A stretch of 64,000 nt of DNA from positions 16,376-80,375 of the forward strand of contig CAZWVJ010000007.1 in NCBI GenBank assembly GCA_964636865.1, in the 5' to 3' direction. This stretch comes from B1SED10-75 sp964636865 (GTDB taxonomy: Bacteria > Bacillota > Dethiobacteria > DTU022 > PWGO01). The notes beneath the pieces are model-generated. The model was not told the origin of the DNA. It made no database searches and worked only from the letters and a program-made list of their open reading frames with translations. A program made the translations under genes and the position numbers. Within the stretch, counting starts at the first letter, position 1; every line of letters begins with the position of its first letter. This document shows positions 39,017 through 49,740 of this stretch, piece by piece.

Positions 39017-40996
39017 ATGTCTGCAGAAGAAAAAGAAAAAAAGAAAAAAGTTGATCCCAGAAGAACCATTGATCCTGCTGCTTTAGAGGTTTATGACAAA
39101 AACGATGGCCAGGTAGAAACGGCGTATGATCGTTATGTTAAGATGCAGCCTCAATGTAATTTTGGGCGTACAGGAGTTTGCTGCCGTATTTGTCTTCAAG
39201 GGCCTTGCCGGATTACCAAAAAAACTTCCAAAGGTGTTTGCGGCGCCCACGGCTACACTATTGTAGCCAGAAATTTGATCAGGGCTATATGTGGCGGAAC
39301 CGGTGCTCATGCCGACCACAGCCGGCATATGATTTATACATTGACGGAGATGTTTGAAGGTAAAGCGGGTGACTACAAAATTGAAGATTTTGATAAGCTT
39401 TACCGGGTTGCGGATCGCCTGGGTATTTCCCGGGAAGGGAAAAGCGACGAAGATTTACTGAAGGAAGTGTATAATTGCGCGGTTTCCGATTTCACCAAAC
39501 TGGATGATGAGCCCTGTAAATGGTTGGAAACTACCGTAGTACCGGATCGGTTGAAAAAATTCCAGGAGTGCAGTGTTTCCCCGCGTAGTGTTCATACCAC
39601 TATCAGCGAGGTTATGGGCCAGACTCACATGGGGGTAGACTCGGACCCTGTTAACTTGATTTTTCAAGGCTTAAAGTCCTCCTTGGCGGATTATGTGTGT
39701 ATGCATATTGCCACCGATATTTCTGACATCTTGTTTGGGACCCCCAAGCCGGTTCAAACCGAAGCTAACATGGGCGTAATCGATCCAGAAATGGTTAATA
39801 TTGCTTTACACGGGCATAACCCCTTGCTTAGTGAGATGATTGTGCGCGTGTCTCGGGAAATGACAGATGAAGCAAAGGAAGCGGGAGCCAAAGGAGTTAA
39901 GTGCATGGGTATTTGCTGCACCGGCAATGAAGTGCTTATGCGCCAGGGAGTACCGAAGCTTACTAACTTCCTCTCCCAAGAATTGCCCATCATGACAGGG
40001 GCGTTAGATGCCATGGTTGTAGACGTACAGTGCATAATGCCGAGTGTTCAGGCAGTTTCCGAATGTTTCAATACCCGGATTATTACTACTATGTCGCATT
40101 CCAAGATTCCCGGCGCCTACCACGTAGATTTTGATGAAGAACATGCCATGGAAAAAGCAAAAGAAGTGGTCCGTATAGCTATTGAAGGTTATAAGGAGCG
40201 GGATGAATCTAAAATTGATATTCCTGACTACACCCACAATGTGACTGCCGGCTTCAGTTTTGAGACTATGGAAGAAATACTCGGTGCGGTTAGCCCCGAT
40301 GCCCCTATTAAGGCGGTGACGGATGCGGTTGATTCCGGACAGCTAAGAGGAGTAGTGCTTTTTGCCGGTTGTAATAACTTAAGAGTAATGCATGATCAAA
40401 GCCATTCCCATTTAATAAAGGAATTGGCTAAAAATAATGTATTGATGGTGGCCACCGGCTGTGCTGCCGGTACTGCAGCCAAAATGGGCTTGATGAATGC
40501 GGATGCGGTAGAAGAGTATGCCGGTGATGGGCTAAAAGCCTTTATTAACCAGCTGAACGAAGCTAATGCCGACAAACTGGACGGAAACAAATTGCCTTTG
40601 GTTTTCCACATGGGCTCCTGTGTTGACAATACCCGGGCTTACGATTTTACCAATGCTTTGGCAGCTCAGTGGGGCGTTGATACTCCCAAGGTGCCTTTTG
40701 TGGCCTCGGCTCCGGAAGCCATGAGTGAGAAGGCGGTTTCCATCGGAAGCTGGTGTGTAACCCTGGGTATTCCCACTCATGTTGGTGTTGTTCCTGAAGT
40801 AACTGGCAGTGAGTTGGTTAACGGTGTAGCTTTGCAAATTGCTCAGGATGTGTATGGCGGTTACTTTATATGGGAAGAAGATATCGAGAAATCTGTAGAA
40901 AAGATCCTGGCAGCTCTTGATGAGCGGAGCTGGAAACTAAGAGTTCATCAGCAGGCTGCTGAAAAATACGAAACTACCCTTTCCAAAACTTGGTAG
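39017..40996 (+). CDS. acsA: Carbon monoxide dehydrogenase, ACS-complex catalytic subunit
   Basis: AcsA (CooS family) reduces CO2 to CO for acetyl-CoA synthesis or oxidises CO, using the Ni-Fe-S C-cluster. In the 659-residue protein, Cys47 and Cys55 fit the intersubunit D-cluster, and Cys56, Cys59, Cys64 and Cys75 the B-cluster. Downstream Cys/His in GGTGAHADHSRHM, FAGCNNL, ATGCAAGTAAKMG and FHMGSCVDNTRA fit C-cluster ligands. Position beside acsB marks it as the ACS-associated CODH. RBS AAGGAGG precedes ATG 39017. Electrons are presumably exchanged with ferredoxin; none is encoded here. Confidence 0.96.
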   Translation: MSAEEKEKKKKVDPRRTIDPAALEVYDKNDGQVETAYDRYVKMQPQCNFGRTGVCCRICLQGPCRITKKTSKGVCGAHGYTIVARNLIRAICGGTGAHADHSRHMIYTLTEMFEGKAGDYKIEDFDKLYRVADRLGISREGKSDEDLLKEVYNCAVSDFTKLDDEPCKWLETTVVPDRLKKFQECSVSPRSVHTTISEVMGQTHMGVDSDPVNLIFQGLKSSLADYVCMHIATDISDILFGTPKPVQTEANMGVIDPEMVNIALHGHNPLLSEMIVRVSREMTDEAKEAGAKGVKCMGICCTGNEVLMRQGVPKLTNFLSQELPIMTGALDAMVVDVQCIMPSVQAVSECFNTRIITTMSHSKIPGAYHVDFDEEHAMEKAKEVVRIAIEGYKERDESKIDIPDYTHNVTAGFSFETMEEILGAVSPDAPIKAVTDAVDSGQLRGVVLFAGCNNLRVMHDQSHSHLIKELAKNNVLMVATGCAAGTAAKMGLMNADAVEEYAGDGLKAFINQLNEANADKLDGNKLPLVFHMGSCVDNTRAYDFTNALAAQWGVDTPKVPFVASAPEAMSEKAVSIGSWCVTLGIPTHVGVVPEVTGSELVNGVALQIAQDVYGGYFIWEEDIEKSVEKILAALDERSWKLRVHQQAAEKYETTLSKTW

Positions 40997-41028
40997 GGAA
41001 TACCCGGAAAGATAAGGAGGAATGAACA

Positions 41029-43245
41029 ATGACAGAAACCGGTGGTGTTATAGCAAAAGAATGGCAAGAGTCATTTGAGGAATTATTTGACGGTGCTATA
41101 GACGAATCAAATCCGCCAGTTAAGCTTTTTGAGCATGCTTATGAGGGTGCTGTAATTGCTACCAGCTACGCCGAGATTTTGCTGAATCAAGCTATAAGGC
41201 GTTATGGAGCTGAGCAAGAGATTAAGTACCCCGATACGGGATACTACTTGCCTGTAATCAGGGCACTTAGCGGCGAGGCGGTTACCAAGCTAGGAGATCT
41301 GCCTCCCATCTTAAACCGCATGCGGAATCAAGTGCGGGAAGAGTTGAATTTTTATAATGCCCGGTTATGTGGTGAAGCCACTGCTTATGCGGCGGAGATA
41401 ATCGAGGCAATTAACTATCTTGATCCGGAAAAAGAACATGTGCCCCCGTGGACCGGCTTTTTGGGTGACCCTGTGGTGCGCCGTTACGGTATCCTGTTAG
41501 TGGACTGGACTATTCCCGGGCAAGCTGTTATCACAGGTAAAGCTAAATCTACCGAAGCCCTGGCTAAAATCATTCAGGATTTGCAGGCAAAAGGCTTCAT
41601 GATTTTTATGGCTTATGAGGTAGTGGATCAGGCCATAGACGCAGGTTTGAAGCTTGGTATTGATTTTATAGCATTTCCGCTGGGCAATTTTACTCAGGTG
41701 ATTCATGCGGTTAACTACGCATTGCGGGCAGGTATTGCTTTTGGCGGTATTCCACCCGGAGAGCGGGAAAACACCCGTGATTACCAGCGACGCCGCGTAC
41801 GCGCCTTTGTTCTCCACTTTGGAGAAAGGGATGAAGTCCAAATTGCAGCTCACTTTGCGGCTATTTTCCTTGGCTTCCCCGTAATTACCGATCAGGAGCT
41901 ACCTGAAGACGAACAGATTCCTAACTGGTATGTTTCCAACCCCAATTATGATGATATTGTTCAGGTGGCCATGGAAATCAGGGGCATTAAGTTGAAAATA
42001 GTGGAAATTCCTATTCCCATCACGGTGGGACCGGCATTTGAAGGTGAGGTAATCCGTAAAGGAGACATGCATGTAGAGTTTGGCGGTCCTAAAAACATCG
42101 GCTTTGAACTTGTGGAGATGGTAGATGAAAACGAAGTCGAAGATGGCAGAATCGATGTCATCGGACCTGAAATGGATGAAATGGAAGAAGGTAGTTCCAT
42201 GCCCATAGGTCTTGTAGTTAAAATTTTTGGCCGTAAGATGCAGGAAGATTTTGAAGGAGTACTAGAGCGCCGCATTCACTACTTTGTTAATTACGGCGAA
42301 GGGCTGTTCCATATGGCCCAGCGTGATACGGTTTGGATGAGGGTAAGTAAAGATGCGGTAGCTAAAGGCTTTAAGGCTCGGGATTTTGGGGAATTGATGA
42401 TTGCCAAATTCAAAGACGACTTTCCCTCAATTGTGGACCGGGTGCAGGTAACTGTGATTACCGACAAAGATAAAGTGGAAGAAGAAAAAGCGCGGGCCCA
42501 GCAATTTTATGAGTCACGCGACGAAAGGCTGCGGGGCTTGACTGATGAATCTGTGGAGGAATTTTACTCTTGCATCCTCTGTCAGTCTTTTGCTCCTAAC
42601 CATTGCTGTGTGGTTACTCCGGAACGTTTGGGTCTTTGTGGCGCTGTAAGCTGGCTAGACGGTAAAGCTTCTTATGAGATTGATCCCAACGGGCCTTGCC
42701 GTCCTATTAAAAAAGAAGGTCTTATTGATGAAGAAAAGGGCATCTGGGAGTCGGTTAACGAATATGTTTATACGAATACAAACCGTTCTATTGAAGAATG
42801 CTCCCTCTACAGTTTTATGGATCGCCCCATGACTTCCTGCGGTTGTTTTGAATGTATAATGGCCATCGTTCCCGAAGCTAACGGGGTTATGATTACCACC
42901 AGGGAATATGGTGGAGAAACACCCTGCGGTATGAGCTTTTCTACCCTGGCCGGTTCTGTGGGTGGCGGAGTCCAGACGCCCGGTTTCATGGGCCACGGGC
43001 GCGGTTATGTGCTTAGCCGGAAATTCATCAAAGCAGACGGGGGATTGGCCCGTCTGATTTGGATGCCTACGGAGCTTAAGGAATCTGTAAAAGAGGAATT
43101 AACTGAAAGAGCTAAAGAAGACGGCCTCGGGGAGGATTTCATCGATAAAGTTGCTGATGAAACAGTAGGCGTAACTGCTGAAGAAATCCTGCCGTTTCTG
43201 GAAGAAAAAGGGCATCCGGCCCTTGAAATGGAAACGTTGATGTAA
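41029..43245 (+). CDS. acsB: Acetyl-CoA synthase (CO-methylating) subunit
   Basis: AcsB joins CO from AcsA, a methyl group from the corrinoid protein and CoA to make acetyl-CoA, or the reverse. The 738-residue size is the full three-domain bacterial form with the N-terminal CODH-contact domain. A-cluster ligands are visible: Cys515, Cys518, Cys527 and Cys537 (spacing 3, 9, 10, as in Moorella ACS) for the [4Fe-4S] cube, and Cys604-Gly605-Cys606 for the two nickels. ATG 41029 follows AAGGAGGAA. A strong terminator lies right after it, before acsC. Confidence 0.97.
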   Translation: MTETGGVIAKEWQESFEELFDGAIDESNPPVKLFEHAYEGAVIATSYAEILLNQAIRRYGAEQEIKYPDTGYYLPVIRALSGEAVTKLGDLPPILNRMRNQVREELNFYNARLCGEATAYAAEIIEAINYLDPEKEHVPPWTGFLGDPVVRRYGILLVDWTIPGQAVITGKAKSTEALAKIIQDLQAKGFMIFMAYEVVDQAIDAGLKLGIDFIAFPLGNFTQVIHAVNYALRAGIAFGGIPPGERENTRDYQRRRVRAFVLHFGERDEVQIAAHFAAIFLGFPVITDQELPEDEQIPNWYVSNPNYDDIVQVAMEIRGIKLKIVEIPIPITVGPAFEGEVIRKGDMHVEFGGPKNIGFELVEMVDENEVEDGRIDVIGPEMDEMEEGSSMPIGLVVKIFGRKMQEDFEGVLERRIHYFVNYGEGLFHMAQRDTVWMRVSKDAVAKGFKARDFGELMIAKFKDDFPSIVDRVQVTVITDKDKVEEEKARAQQFYESRDERLRGLTDESVEEFYSCILCQSFAPNHCCVVTPERLGLCGAVSWLDGKASYEIDPNGPCRPIKKEGLIDEEKGIWESVNEYVYTNTNRSIEECSLYSFMDRPMTSCGCFECIMAIVPEANGVMITTREYGGETPCGMSFSTLAGSVGGGVQTPGFMGHGRGYVLSRKFIKADGGLARLIWMPTELKESVKEELTERAKEDGLGEDFIDKVADETVGVTAEEILPFLEEKGHPALEMETLM

Positions 43246-43254
43246 TTTGAATGC

Positions 43255-43310
43255 AGAGGAACCACCCGGTGGAGGCAAACTATGAAACCGGGTGCGGTTT
43301 CTCTTTTTTT
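43255..43310 (+). terminator. Rho-independent terminator inside the acs cluster (acsB/acsC)
   Basis: AGAGGAACC plus CCCGGT (43255-43270) pair with ACCGGG plus GGTTTCTCT (43287-43304), with a small internal loop and one G-U pair. A run of seven T follows. No good promoter was found between it and acsC at 43374, so acsC-metF expression may depend on partial readthrough. Confidence 0.88.
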
Positions 43311-43373
43311 GATATTTAATTAGTATGCTAGGAGCTAAGAGGGAAAATATAATTAAAGAAAGGGGTAGAAAGT

Positions 43374-44702
43374 ATGGCTTTAACAGGTCTGGAAATTTAT
43401 AAGCACCTGCCAAAAACTAATTGTAAAGAATGTGGCTACCCTACCTGCCTGGCTTTTGCCATGGCTTTGGCCGGGGGTAAGACTTCGCTGGATAAGTGCC
43501 CATATATTAGCGAGGAAGGCAAGGCTGCGTTGGATTCTGCGGCGGCTCCTCCTATTAACCTGGTTAAAGTGGGTACCGGTGATTATGAAGTGGAAATGGG
43601 TGATGAAACGGAACTTTTCCGCCATGATAAGCGTTTTTACCATCCTACCGGTATAGCAGTTGTTATCAGTGATAGCGAAGACGTAGAAGCAAAAGCAGCT
43701 AAATTTGATGACTTGGAATTTGATCGGGTTGGTTTACACTATGTAACTGATCTGGCAGCTATAACGAATGACTCCGGAGATGCCGGAAAATTTAAAGAAG
43801 CAGTGGAAAAAGTAGCCGGTAAAACACAGAAGGCGCTGGTTTTGGTCAGTGAAGATCCAAGCGTGATGGAGGGCGCCTTAGGAGCTGTGGCTGACCGTAA
43901 GCCTTTGGTATATGCAGCCACCAATGATAATTATGAAAAGATGGCCGAGCTGGCAAAGGCCAATGGCTGTCCATTGGCGGTTCGTGGCAATGATCTTCAC
44001 GATACGGCAGAATTGGTAAAGAAAGTAGAGGAAACAGGGCATAAAGAACTGGTTATAGACAGTGGTGCCAGGGAAACCAGCCAGGTATTGGCCGATCTGA
44101 CCCAAATGCGTCGCCTGGCAGTGAAGAAAAAGTTTCGTGCTTTTGGTTATCCCACTATTGCCATCACCACCAAGGACGATCCTCAAGAGGAAATTGCGCA
44201 GGCCGGGGTTTACGTGAGCAAATATGCCAGTGTGGTTATGCTCAAGGCATGTGAAAAGCAGCAGTTACTGCCTTTATTATCCTGGAGGCAAAACCTCTTT
44301 ACCGATCCGCAGAAACCTATTGCGGTAGAGCCCGGGCTTTATGAAGTTGGTGATGTATCGGAAGAATCTCCTGTCTTTTGTACAACTAACTTTTCTTTGA
44401 CTTACTTTATAGTAGAGGGAGAAGTAGAAGGTTCACGTATTCCCAGTTATATTCTTTCGGTGGACACCGGTGGAATATCTGTTTTGACTGCTTATGCAGA
44501 CAATAAATTTTCTGCCGAGACTATAACTGAAGCCATCAAAAACCATGGGCTTGAAGATAAAGTTAAGCATAAGAAAATAATTATTCCCGGGCATGTGGCT
44601 GTATTGAAAGGTATGTTGGAAGAAGAATCAGGCTGGGAAGTAGAAGTAGGCCCCCGGGAAGCAGCCGGAATACCCAAGTTTGCCAAGGAAAAGTTCGCCT
44701 AA
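43374..44702 (+). CDS. acsC: Corrinoid iron-sulfur protein, large subunit
   Basis: AcsC is the [4Fe-4S] subunit of the corrinoid iron-sulfur protein that carries the methyl group between AcsE and AcsB. The 442-residue protein has the N-terminal cluster Cys17, Cys20, Cys25 and Cys42 (NCKECGYPTC...KCP), a TIM-barrel middle and a C-terminal Rossmann-like cobamide-binding domain (about 325-442, SVDTGGISVLTAYADNKFSA and IIIPGHVAVLKG). ATG 43374 follows AAAGGGGTAG. It pairs with acsD. Confidence 0.96.
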   Translation: MALTGLEIYKHLPKTNCKECGYPTCLAFAMALAGGKTSLDKCPYISEEGKAALDSAAAPPINLVKVGTGDYEVEMGDETELFRHDKRFYHPTGIAVVISDSEDVEAKAAKFDDLEFDRVGLHYVTDLAAITNDSGDAGKFKEAVEKVAGKTQKALVLVSEDPSVMEGALGAVADRKPLVYAATNDNYEKMAELAKANGCPLAVRGNDLHDTAELVKKVEETGHKELVIDSGARETSQVLADLTQMRRLAVKKKFRAFGYPTIAITTKDDPQEEIAQAGVYVSKYASVVMLKACEKQQLLPLLSWRQNLFTDPQKPIAVEPGLYEVGDVSEESPVFCTTNFSLTYFIVEGEVEGSRIPSYILSVDTGGISVLTAYADNKFSAETITEAIKNHGLEDKVKHKKIIIPGHVAVLKGMLEEESGWEVEVGPREAAGIPKFAKEKFA

Positions 44703-44788
44703 GCAAGCCGGGAAGTTTTTTTGAAAAACTCATGTAAATTGAGTTTAAATGTTTATGAGTATAAACTCTTGTGGAAAGGAGAGTTAAG

Positions 44789-45766
44789 ATGGCTGTCGAT
44801 ATTTTAAAGGAAAAACACAAAAGCAAGATAGGCGAGGTAGTGCTGGGCGCTACCAAAGAAGAAGGAGGTACCCGTGGACATACCATCACGGTAGGCGGTG
44901 AATCCACCCTGCCTTTTTTGCATTTTGAAGGTGAGGTTCCAAACCGGCCGGTAGTAGCCCTGGAAGTATGGGATATGGCTCCGCAAGATTGGAATCCTAA
45001 TTTAGATGAATATTTCGGAGATGTTTACAATGATCCGGGTGCCTGGGCTAAAAAATGTGTTGAAGAGTACGGCGCTGATCTGGTGGCGCTAAAACTTAAG
45101 AGTGCCGATCCGGATCTTAAAGATTCTTCTCCCGAGGAATGCGCGGAAGCGGTGAAGAAAGTTTTAGAAGCAGTGGAGGTACCTTTGATCGTTATGGGCT
45201 GTGGGACTCCTGAAAAAGATAATCAGGTTTATCCGGTAGTTGCAGAAGCGGCAGCGGGGGAAAACCTGTTATTGGGAGTAGCTGACATGGAAAATTACAA
45301 GGCAATTACCAGTGCATGTATGGCTAACCAGCACTGCATAATTCCCCAGTCTCCCATTGATATTAATATCTGCAAACAGCTAAATATTCAGATCTTGGAA
45401 ATGAGCCAGGCTTTAGCCAACAAAATAGTCATAGATCCCACTGTTGCAGCGCTGGGCTATGGCATCGAATATTCTTATTCCATTATGGAGAGGGCCCGCC
45501 TGGGTGCTTTGCAGGGAGATAAAATGTTGGCTATGCCTGTAATTGGGAATATTGGAGCTGAAGTATGGCGCTCCAAGGAAGCCAATGTTTCGGAAGAAGA
45601 ACAGCCCGGATGGGGTGAAGTTCATGAACGCGCTATCATGTGGGAAACCATGACTGCCGTGGCTTACTTACAATCCGGATTAAACCTTTTGGTAATGCGC
45701 CATCCCCGTGCTTTGGAAATTGTCAAAAAGAATATTGATGACCTGATGAAAGATAACAGCTATTAA
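44789..45766 (+). CDS. acsD: Corrinoid iron-sulfur protein, small subunit
   Basis: AcsD is the TIM-barrel small subunit that binds the cobamide at the interface with AcsC. ATG 44789 is chosen: GGAAAGGAGAG precedes it and the protein starts [20 protein letters not shown] as expected (325 residues). Conserved segments include [35 protein letters not shown], and [21 protein letters not shown]. It lies between acsC and acsE, the usual order. Confidence 0.96.
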   Translation: MAVDILKEKHKSKIGEVVLGATKEEGGTRGHTITVGGESTLPFLHFEGEVPNRPVVALEVWDMAPQDWNPNLDEYFGDVYNDPGAWAKKCVEEYGADLVALKLKSADPDLKDSSPEECAEAVKKVLEAVEVPLIVMGCGTPEKDNQVYPVVAEAAAGENLLLGVADMENYKAITSACMANQHCIIPQSPIDINICKQLNIQILEMSQALANKIVIDPTVAALGYGIEYSYSIMERARLGALQGDKMLAMPVIGNIGAEVWRSKEANVSEEEQPGWGEVHERAIMWETMTAVAYLQSGLNLLVMRHPRALEIVKKNIDDLMKDNSY

Positions 45767-46588
<822 letters not shown>

Positions 46589-46611
46589 ATTAACGTAACT
46601 GACGATTATTT

Positions 46612-46641
46612 CCGGAACTCGACTATACTGTCGGGTTCCGG
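46612..46641 (+). other. Stable hairpin between acsE and metV
   Basis: CCGGAACTCGAC (46612-46623) and GTCGGGTTCCGG (46630-46641) form a 12-bp stem with one G-U pair and a six-base TATACT loop. No T-run follows, so it is more likely an mRNA processing or stability element than a full terminator. Confidence 0.6.
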
Positions 46642-46684
46642 GCTCGATTAATTTCTTCAGAAGGGAAGAAGGTGACATGAAAAG

Positions 46685-47365
46685 ATGATAGTTGCTGAAC
46701 GAAAGCCATTGTCGCAAATTGCTGAAATAATGGCTCCTTATAAACGTATTTGTGTTTTGGGCTGCGGTTCTTGTGTGACTGTTTGTTTGGCTGGGGGGCA
46801 GAAAGAAGCTCTAGAAACAGCCACTGCTTTGTCTATTCAACGCCAAAACACGGGGGGCACCTTAGAAACTGAAGCTTTTACTATTGAGCGGCAATGTGAA
46901 TATGAATATGTGGATGAAGTAGCGGAGCGCCTTAAAGGTTATGATGCCGTTCTTTCCTTGGCCTGTGGGGTGGGAGTGCAGACGATTGCTTCTCGTTTAC
47001 CGGAGATTATCGTTTTGCCTGGGCTCAACACCCACTTTATGGGGTATCCCTTGGAGCAAGGGGTTTGGATTGAAAATTGCTTGGGTTGCGGGGACTGTGT
47101 TTTACATCTTACACAGGGCATTTGCCCCATTACCCGTTGTTCAAAAAGCATTCTTAATGGTCCCTGTGGCGGTTCCCAGGATGGCAAATGTGAAATAAGC
47201 AAAGATCTTGATTGTGCCTGGCACCTAATTCATGAAAGATTGCAAAAATTGAACATGGTTTCAACATTACAAGAGATACAACCGCCGAAAAACTGGGCGA
47301 CTTCACATCATGGAGGTCCGAGAACCATTGTAAGGGAGGATGTGAGAATTGATAACGGGGAGTAA
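46685..47365 (+). CDS. metV: Methylene-THF reductase zinc/Fe-S partner subunit (MetV-type)
   Basis: This 226-residue protein is the MTHFR_C-type partner of MetF found in acetogens, which links methylene-THF reduction to another redox partner. Many Cys are visible: LGCGSCVTVC near residue 25, then NCLGCGDCVLH, CPITRCSK, NGPCGG, GKCEI and DCAWHLI in the C-terminal half, fitting zinc and iron-sulfur binding. It overlaps metF by 17 bases. ATG 46685 is used; ATG 46676 runs into a stop after two further codons. No hdrA-type or rnfC-type gene is adjacent, so the electron partner is unknown. Confidence 0.88.
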   Translation: MIVAERKPLSQIAEIMAPYKRICVLGCGSCVTVCLAGGQKEALETATALSIQRQNTGGTLETEAFTIERQCEYEYVDEVAERLKGYDAVLSLACGVGVQTIASRLPEIIVLPGLNTHFMGYPLEQGVWIENCLGCGDCVLHLTQGICPITRCSKSILNGPCGGSQDGKCEISKDLDCAWHLIHERLQKLNMVSTLQEIQPPKNWATSHHGGPRTIVREDVRIDNGE

Positions 47366-48266
47366 CTTGGAAAAAGTAATTAACAGTGGAGAATTCGTAG
47401 TAACCGGAGAGCTGGGGCCTCCCAAAAGTGCTGATGTAGAGAGTCTTAAACATCACGCAGAGATGCTCGGCAATCATGTTGATGCTTATAATATTACCGA
47501 TAATCAAACTGCCATAGTGCGTACTTCCAGCATTGCCTGCGGTGCTTTGCTAGTGCAAATGGGGTTAGACCCCATAATGCAGATGACTGTCCGCGACCGC
47601 AACCGAATTGCCATTCAGAGCGATATTTTAGGGGCGTCGGCATTGGGAATAAAAAACTTACTCTGCCTTTCCGGCGATCATCAGTGTTTTGGCAATGAAC
47701 CGGGTTCCAAAGGTGTTTATGATCTTGATTCCATGCAGTTGATCAAGGCGGTTAAAGACATGCGAGACGAAGGCAAGTTTGTTGGTGAAGAAGAATTGGA
47801 AGCACCCATGAGTATGTTTATCGGTGCTGTGGAAAACCCATTTGCAGATCCTTTTGAATATAGGGTAGATAGATTGGAGAAAAAGATCAATGCCGGTGTA
47901 AATTTCATTCAAACTCAGGGTGTTTTTGATATGGAACGTTTTCGTGAGTTTATGAAAAGAGTCGTGGATCGGGGATTGCATGAAAAAGCTTCTATATTGG
48001 CCGGAATAATACCCGTAAAATCATTGGGTGCAGCGCGCTATATGAAGAATAATGTAGCCGGGATTACTATTCCCGATGCAATGATTGATCGCTTAAAAGG
48101 GGCTGAAAAGAAGAAAGAAGAAGGCTTGAATATATGCATCGAAACCATTCAAGAGTGCCGGGAAATCGAAGGAGTAGCAGGAGTACATGTAATGGCTATA
48201 GCCTGGGAAGAAATAGTTCCGGATATTGTGGAGCGAGCCGGTCTGTATCCAAGACCAAAACTTTAA
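47349..48266 (+). CDS. metF: 5,10-methylenetetrahydrofolate reductase
   Basis: MetF interconverts methylene-THF and methyl-THF with FAD, feeding AcsE. The 305-residue TIM barrel has TGELGPPKSADVESL, the YNITDNQTAIVRTSS segment with the conserved Asp, MTVRDRNRIAIQSDILGA, LCLSGDH and NFIQTQGVFDMERF. TTG 47349 start follows GGGAGG and lies inside the metV 3' end. The pair MetV-MetF is the acetogen-type reductase. Confidence 0.94.
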   Translation: MITGSNLEKVINSGEFVVTGELGPPKSADVESLKHHAEMLGNHVDAYNITDNQTAIVRTSSIACGALLVQMGLDPIMQMTVRDRNRIAIQSDILGASALGIKNLLCLSGDHQCFGNEPGSKGVYDLDSMQLIKAVKDMRDEGKFVGEEELEAPMSMFIGAVENPFADPFEYRVDRLEKKINAGVNFIQTQGVFDMERFREFMKRVVDRGLHEKASILAGIIPVKSLGAARYMKNNVAGITIPDAMIDRLKGAEKKKEEGLNICIETIQECREIEGVAGVHVMAIAWEEIVPDIVERAGLYPRPKL

Positions 48267-48388
48267 GATCAAAAATTAAGTAAAAAAAGATCTAATAGTT
48301 CCGGCAAATAGAAATTCATTTTATTATTTTTATAATGATAGATCTAACTATTGTTAAAAGGGTAAAGGTATAACATTTTGCTAAGAAT

Positions 48389-48425
48389 GAAGAACAGGCT
48401 TGCTTGCTTTATTTGCCTGTTCTTC
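48389..48425 (+). terminator. Hairpin between metF and the thiolase gene
   Basis: GAAGAACAGGC (48389-48399) pairs perfectly with GCCTGTTCTTC (48415-48425), with a 15-base loop. The tail is only moderately T-rich (the TTCTTC is in the stem and TTGC follows). It probably separates the methyl-branch transcript from the thiolase genes. Confidence 0.6.
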
Positions 48426-48472
48426 TTGCATGAAAGATTTTTGAGTAAAAGATGTTGAAAGGGGATAAGTGA

Positions 48473-49654
48473 ATGCAAACTAATGAGGTGGTAATTATAG
48501 GGGCAGCCAGGACTCCGGTAGGAGGATTCGGAGGGAGTTTCCGAGACGTGGCACCCGGTTATTTGGCTTACACAGCCGTGGAAGAAGCTTTGAAGAGAGC
48601 ATCTGTGGAAAAAACACAGGTGGAGGAAGTCATTATGGGCAACTGCATGCATCCAAGCGACGAACCTAATCTCGGCCGTTGTGTGGCTTTAATGAGCGGC
48701 ATGCCCAAAGAAACCACGGGTATGACCATTCAACGCCAGTGTAGTTCGGCTATGCAAGCCCTGGTAAGTGGAAGCCAGGAGCTCATGCTTGGCGACGTGG
48801 AAATGGTGGTGGCCGGGGGAGTGGAATCCATGAGTACGGCTCCTTATGTGCTAAAGTCAGCTCGCTGGGGCAAAAGGTTGCAACACGGTGAGATGACTGA
48901 TGCTCTCTGGGAAATGTTAATGGATCCTATACACAAGATTATGATGGGAGAAACAGCGGAGAATTTAGCGGAAAAACACTCTATTTCCCGGGAAGAACAG
49001 GATGAAATCGCATATCGCAGTCACCAAAATGCTATTGCAGCTATAGATGAAGGCCGTTTTAAGGATGAGATTGTGCCTGTGCAGGTTAAACAGAAGAAAA
49101 AAGAAATAACCATAGATACCGATGAACACCCGCGGCGGGATGTTTCTTTGGAAACCCTGGCGGGTTTAAAACCGGTTTTCCGCCAGGGAGGATCAGTTAC
49201 CGCAGGCAATTCTTCGGGATTAAATGATGGAGCTGCGGCAACAGTCCTTACAACAGCATCCAAGGCCCAAGAAATGGGCATAAAGCCTCTGGGTAGGATA
49301 GTTTCTTATGCCTGGGCGGGGGTGGAACCGGACTTGATGGGTTATGGCCCCGTGCCGGCTACCCAAAAGGCCTTGCAAAAGGCAGGACTCACCTTGGAGG
49401 ATATTGAACTTATTGAGGTTAATGAGGCTTTTGCCGCTCAGTACCTGGCTTGTGAAAAACTTCTCGGACTTAATCGTGATCTGGTTAATGTTAATGGCAG
49501 CGGAATAGCTCTGGGGCATCCGGTGGGATGCACAGGTGCTCGTATTGTGATTTCCCTTCTATATGAAATGGCCCGCAGGGGGCTTAAACGCGGACTTGCT
49601 ACTCTCTGCGTTGGTGGAGGTATGGGCATGTCTATGATTATTGAAAGAGAATAA
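48473..49654 (+). CDS. Acetyl-CoA C-acetyltransferase (thiolase)
   Basis: Thiolase joins two acetyl-CoA to acetoacetyl-CoA or cleaves it in beta-oxidation. The 393-residue protein has the acyl-accepting Cys in [12 protein letters not shown] (about residue 89), [19 protein letters not shown] with the catalytic His, and [14 protein letters not shown] with the second catalytic Cys. ATG 48473. It is followed by crotonase and 3-hydroxyacyl-CoA dehydrogenase genes. Direction in vivo cannot be told. Chain-length preference is not resolvable from motifs. Confidence 0.94.
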   Translation: MQTNEVVIIGAARTPVGGFGGSFRDVAPGYLAYTAVEEALKRASVEKTQVEEVIMGNCMHPSDEPNLGRCVALMSGMPKETTGMTIQRQCSSAMQALVSGSQELMLGDVEMVVAGGVESMSTAPYVLKSARWGKRLQHGEMTDALWEMLMDPIHKIMMGETAENLAEKHSISREEQDEIAYRSHQNAIAAIDEGRFKDEIVPVQVKQKKKEITIDTDEHPRRDVSLETLAGLKPVFRQGGSVTAGNSSGLNDGAAATVLTTASKAQEMGIKPLGRIVSYAWAGVEPDLMGYGPVPATQKALQKAGLTLEDIELIEVNEAFAAQYLACEKLLGLNRDLVNVNGSGIALGHPVGCTGARIVISLLYEMARRGLKRGLATLCVGGGMGMSMIIERE

Positions 49655-49740
49655 TATTATTTAGGTAAGTCATAAATAAATGAAAAATGTTTTTTCTTTA
49701 ATAACGGGGAAGACAAAAATTGAAAAGGAGGTAAATTTTT

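Noticed and set aside
43340..43360. TATAAT at 43348 as an acsC promoter
   Set aside because: No -35 is at a suitable distance, and the transcript would start inside the acsC ribosome binding site.
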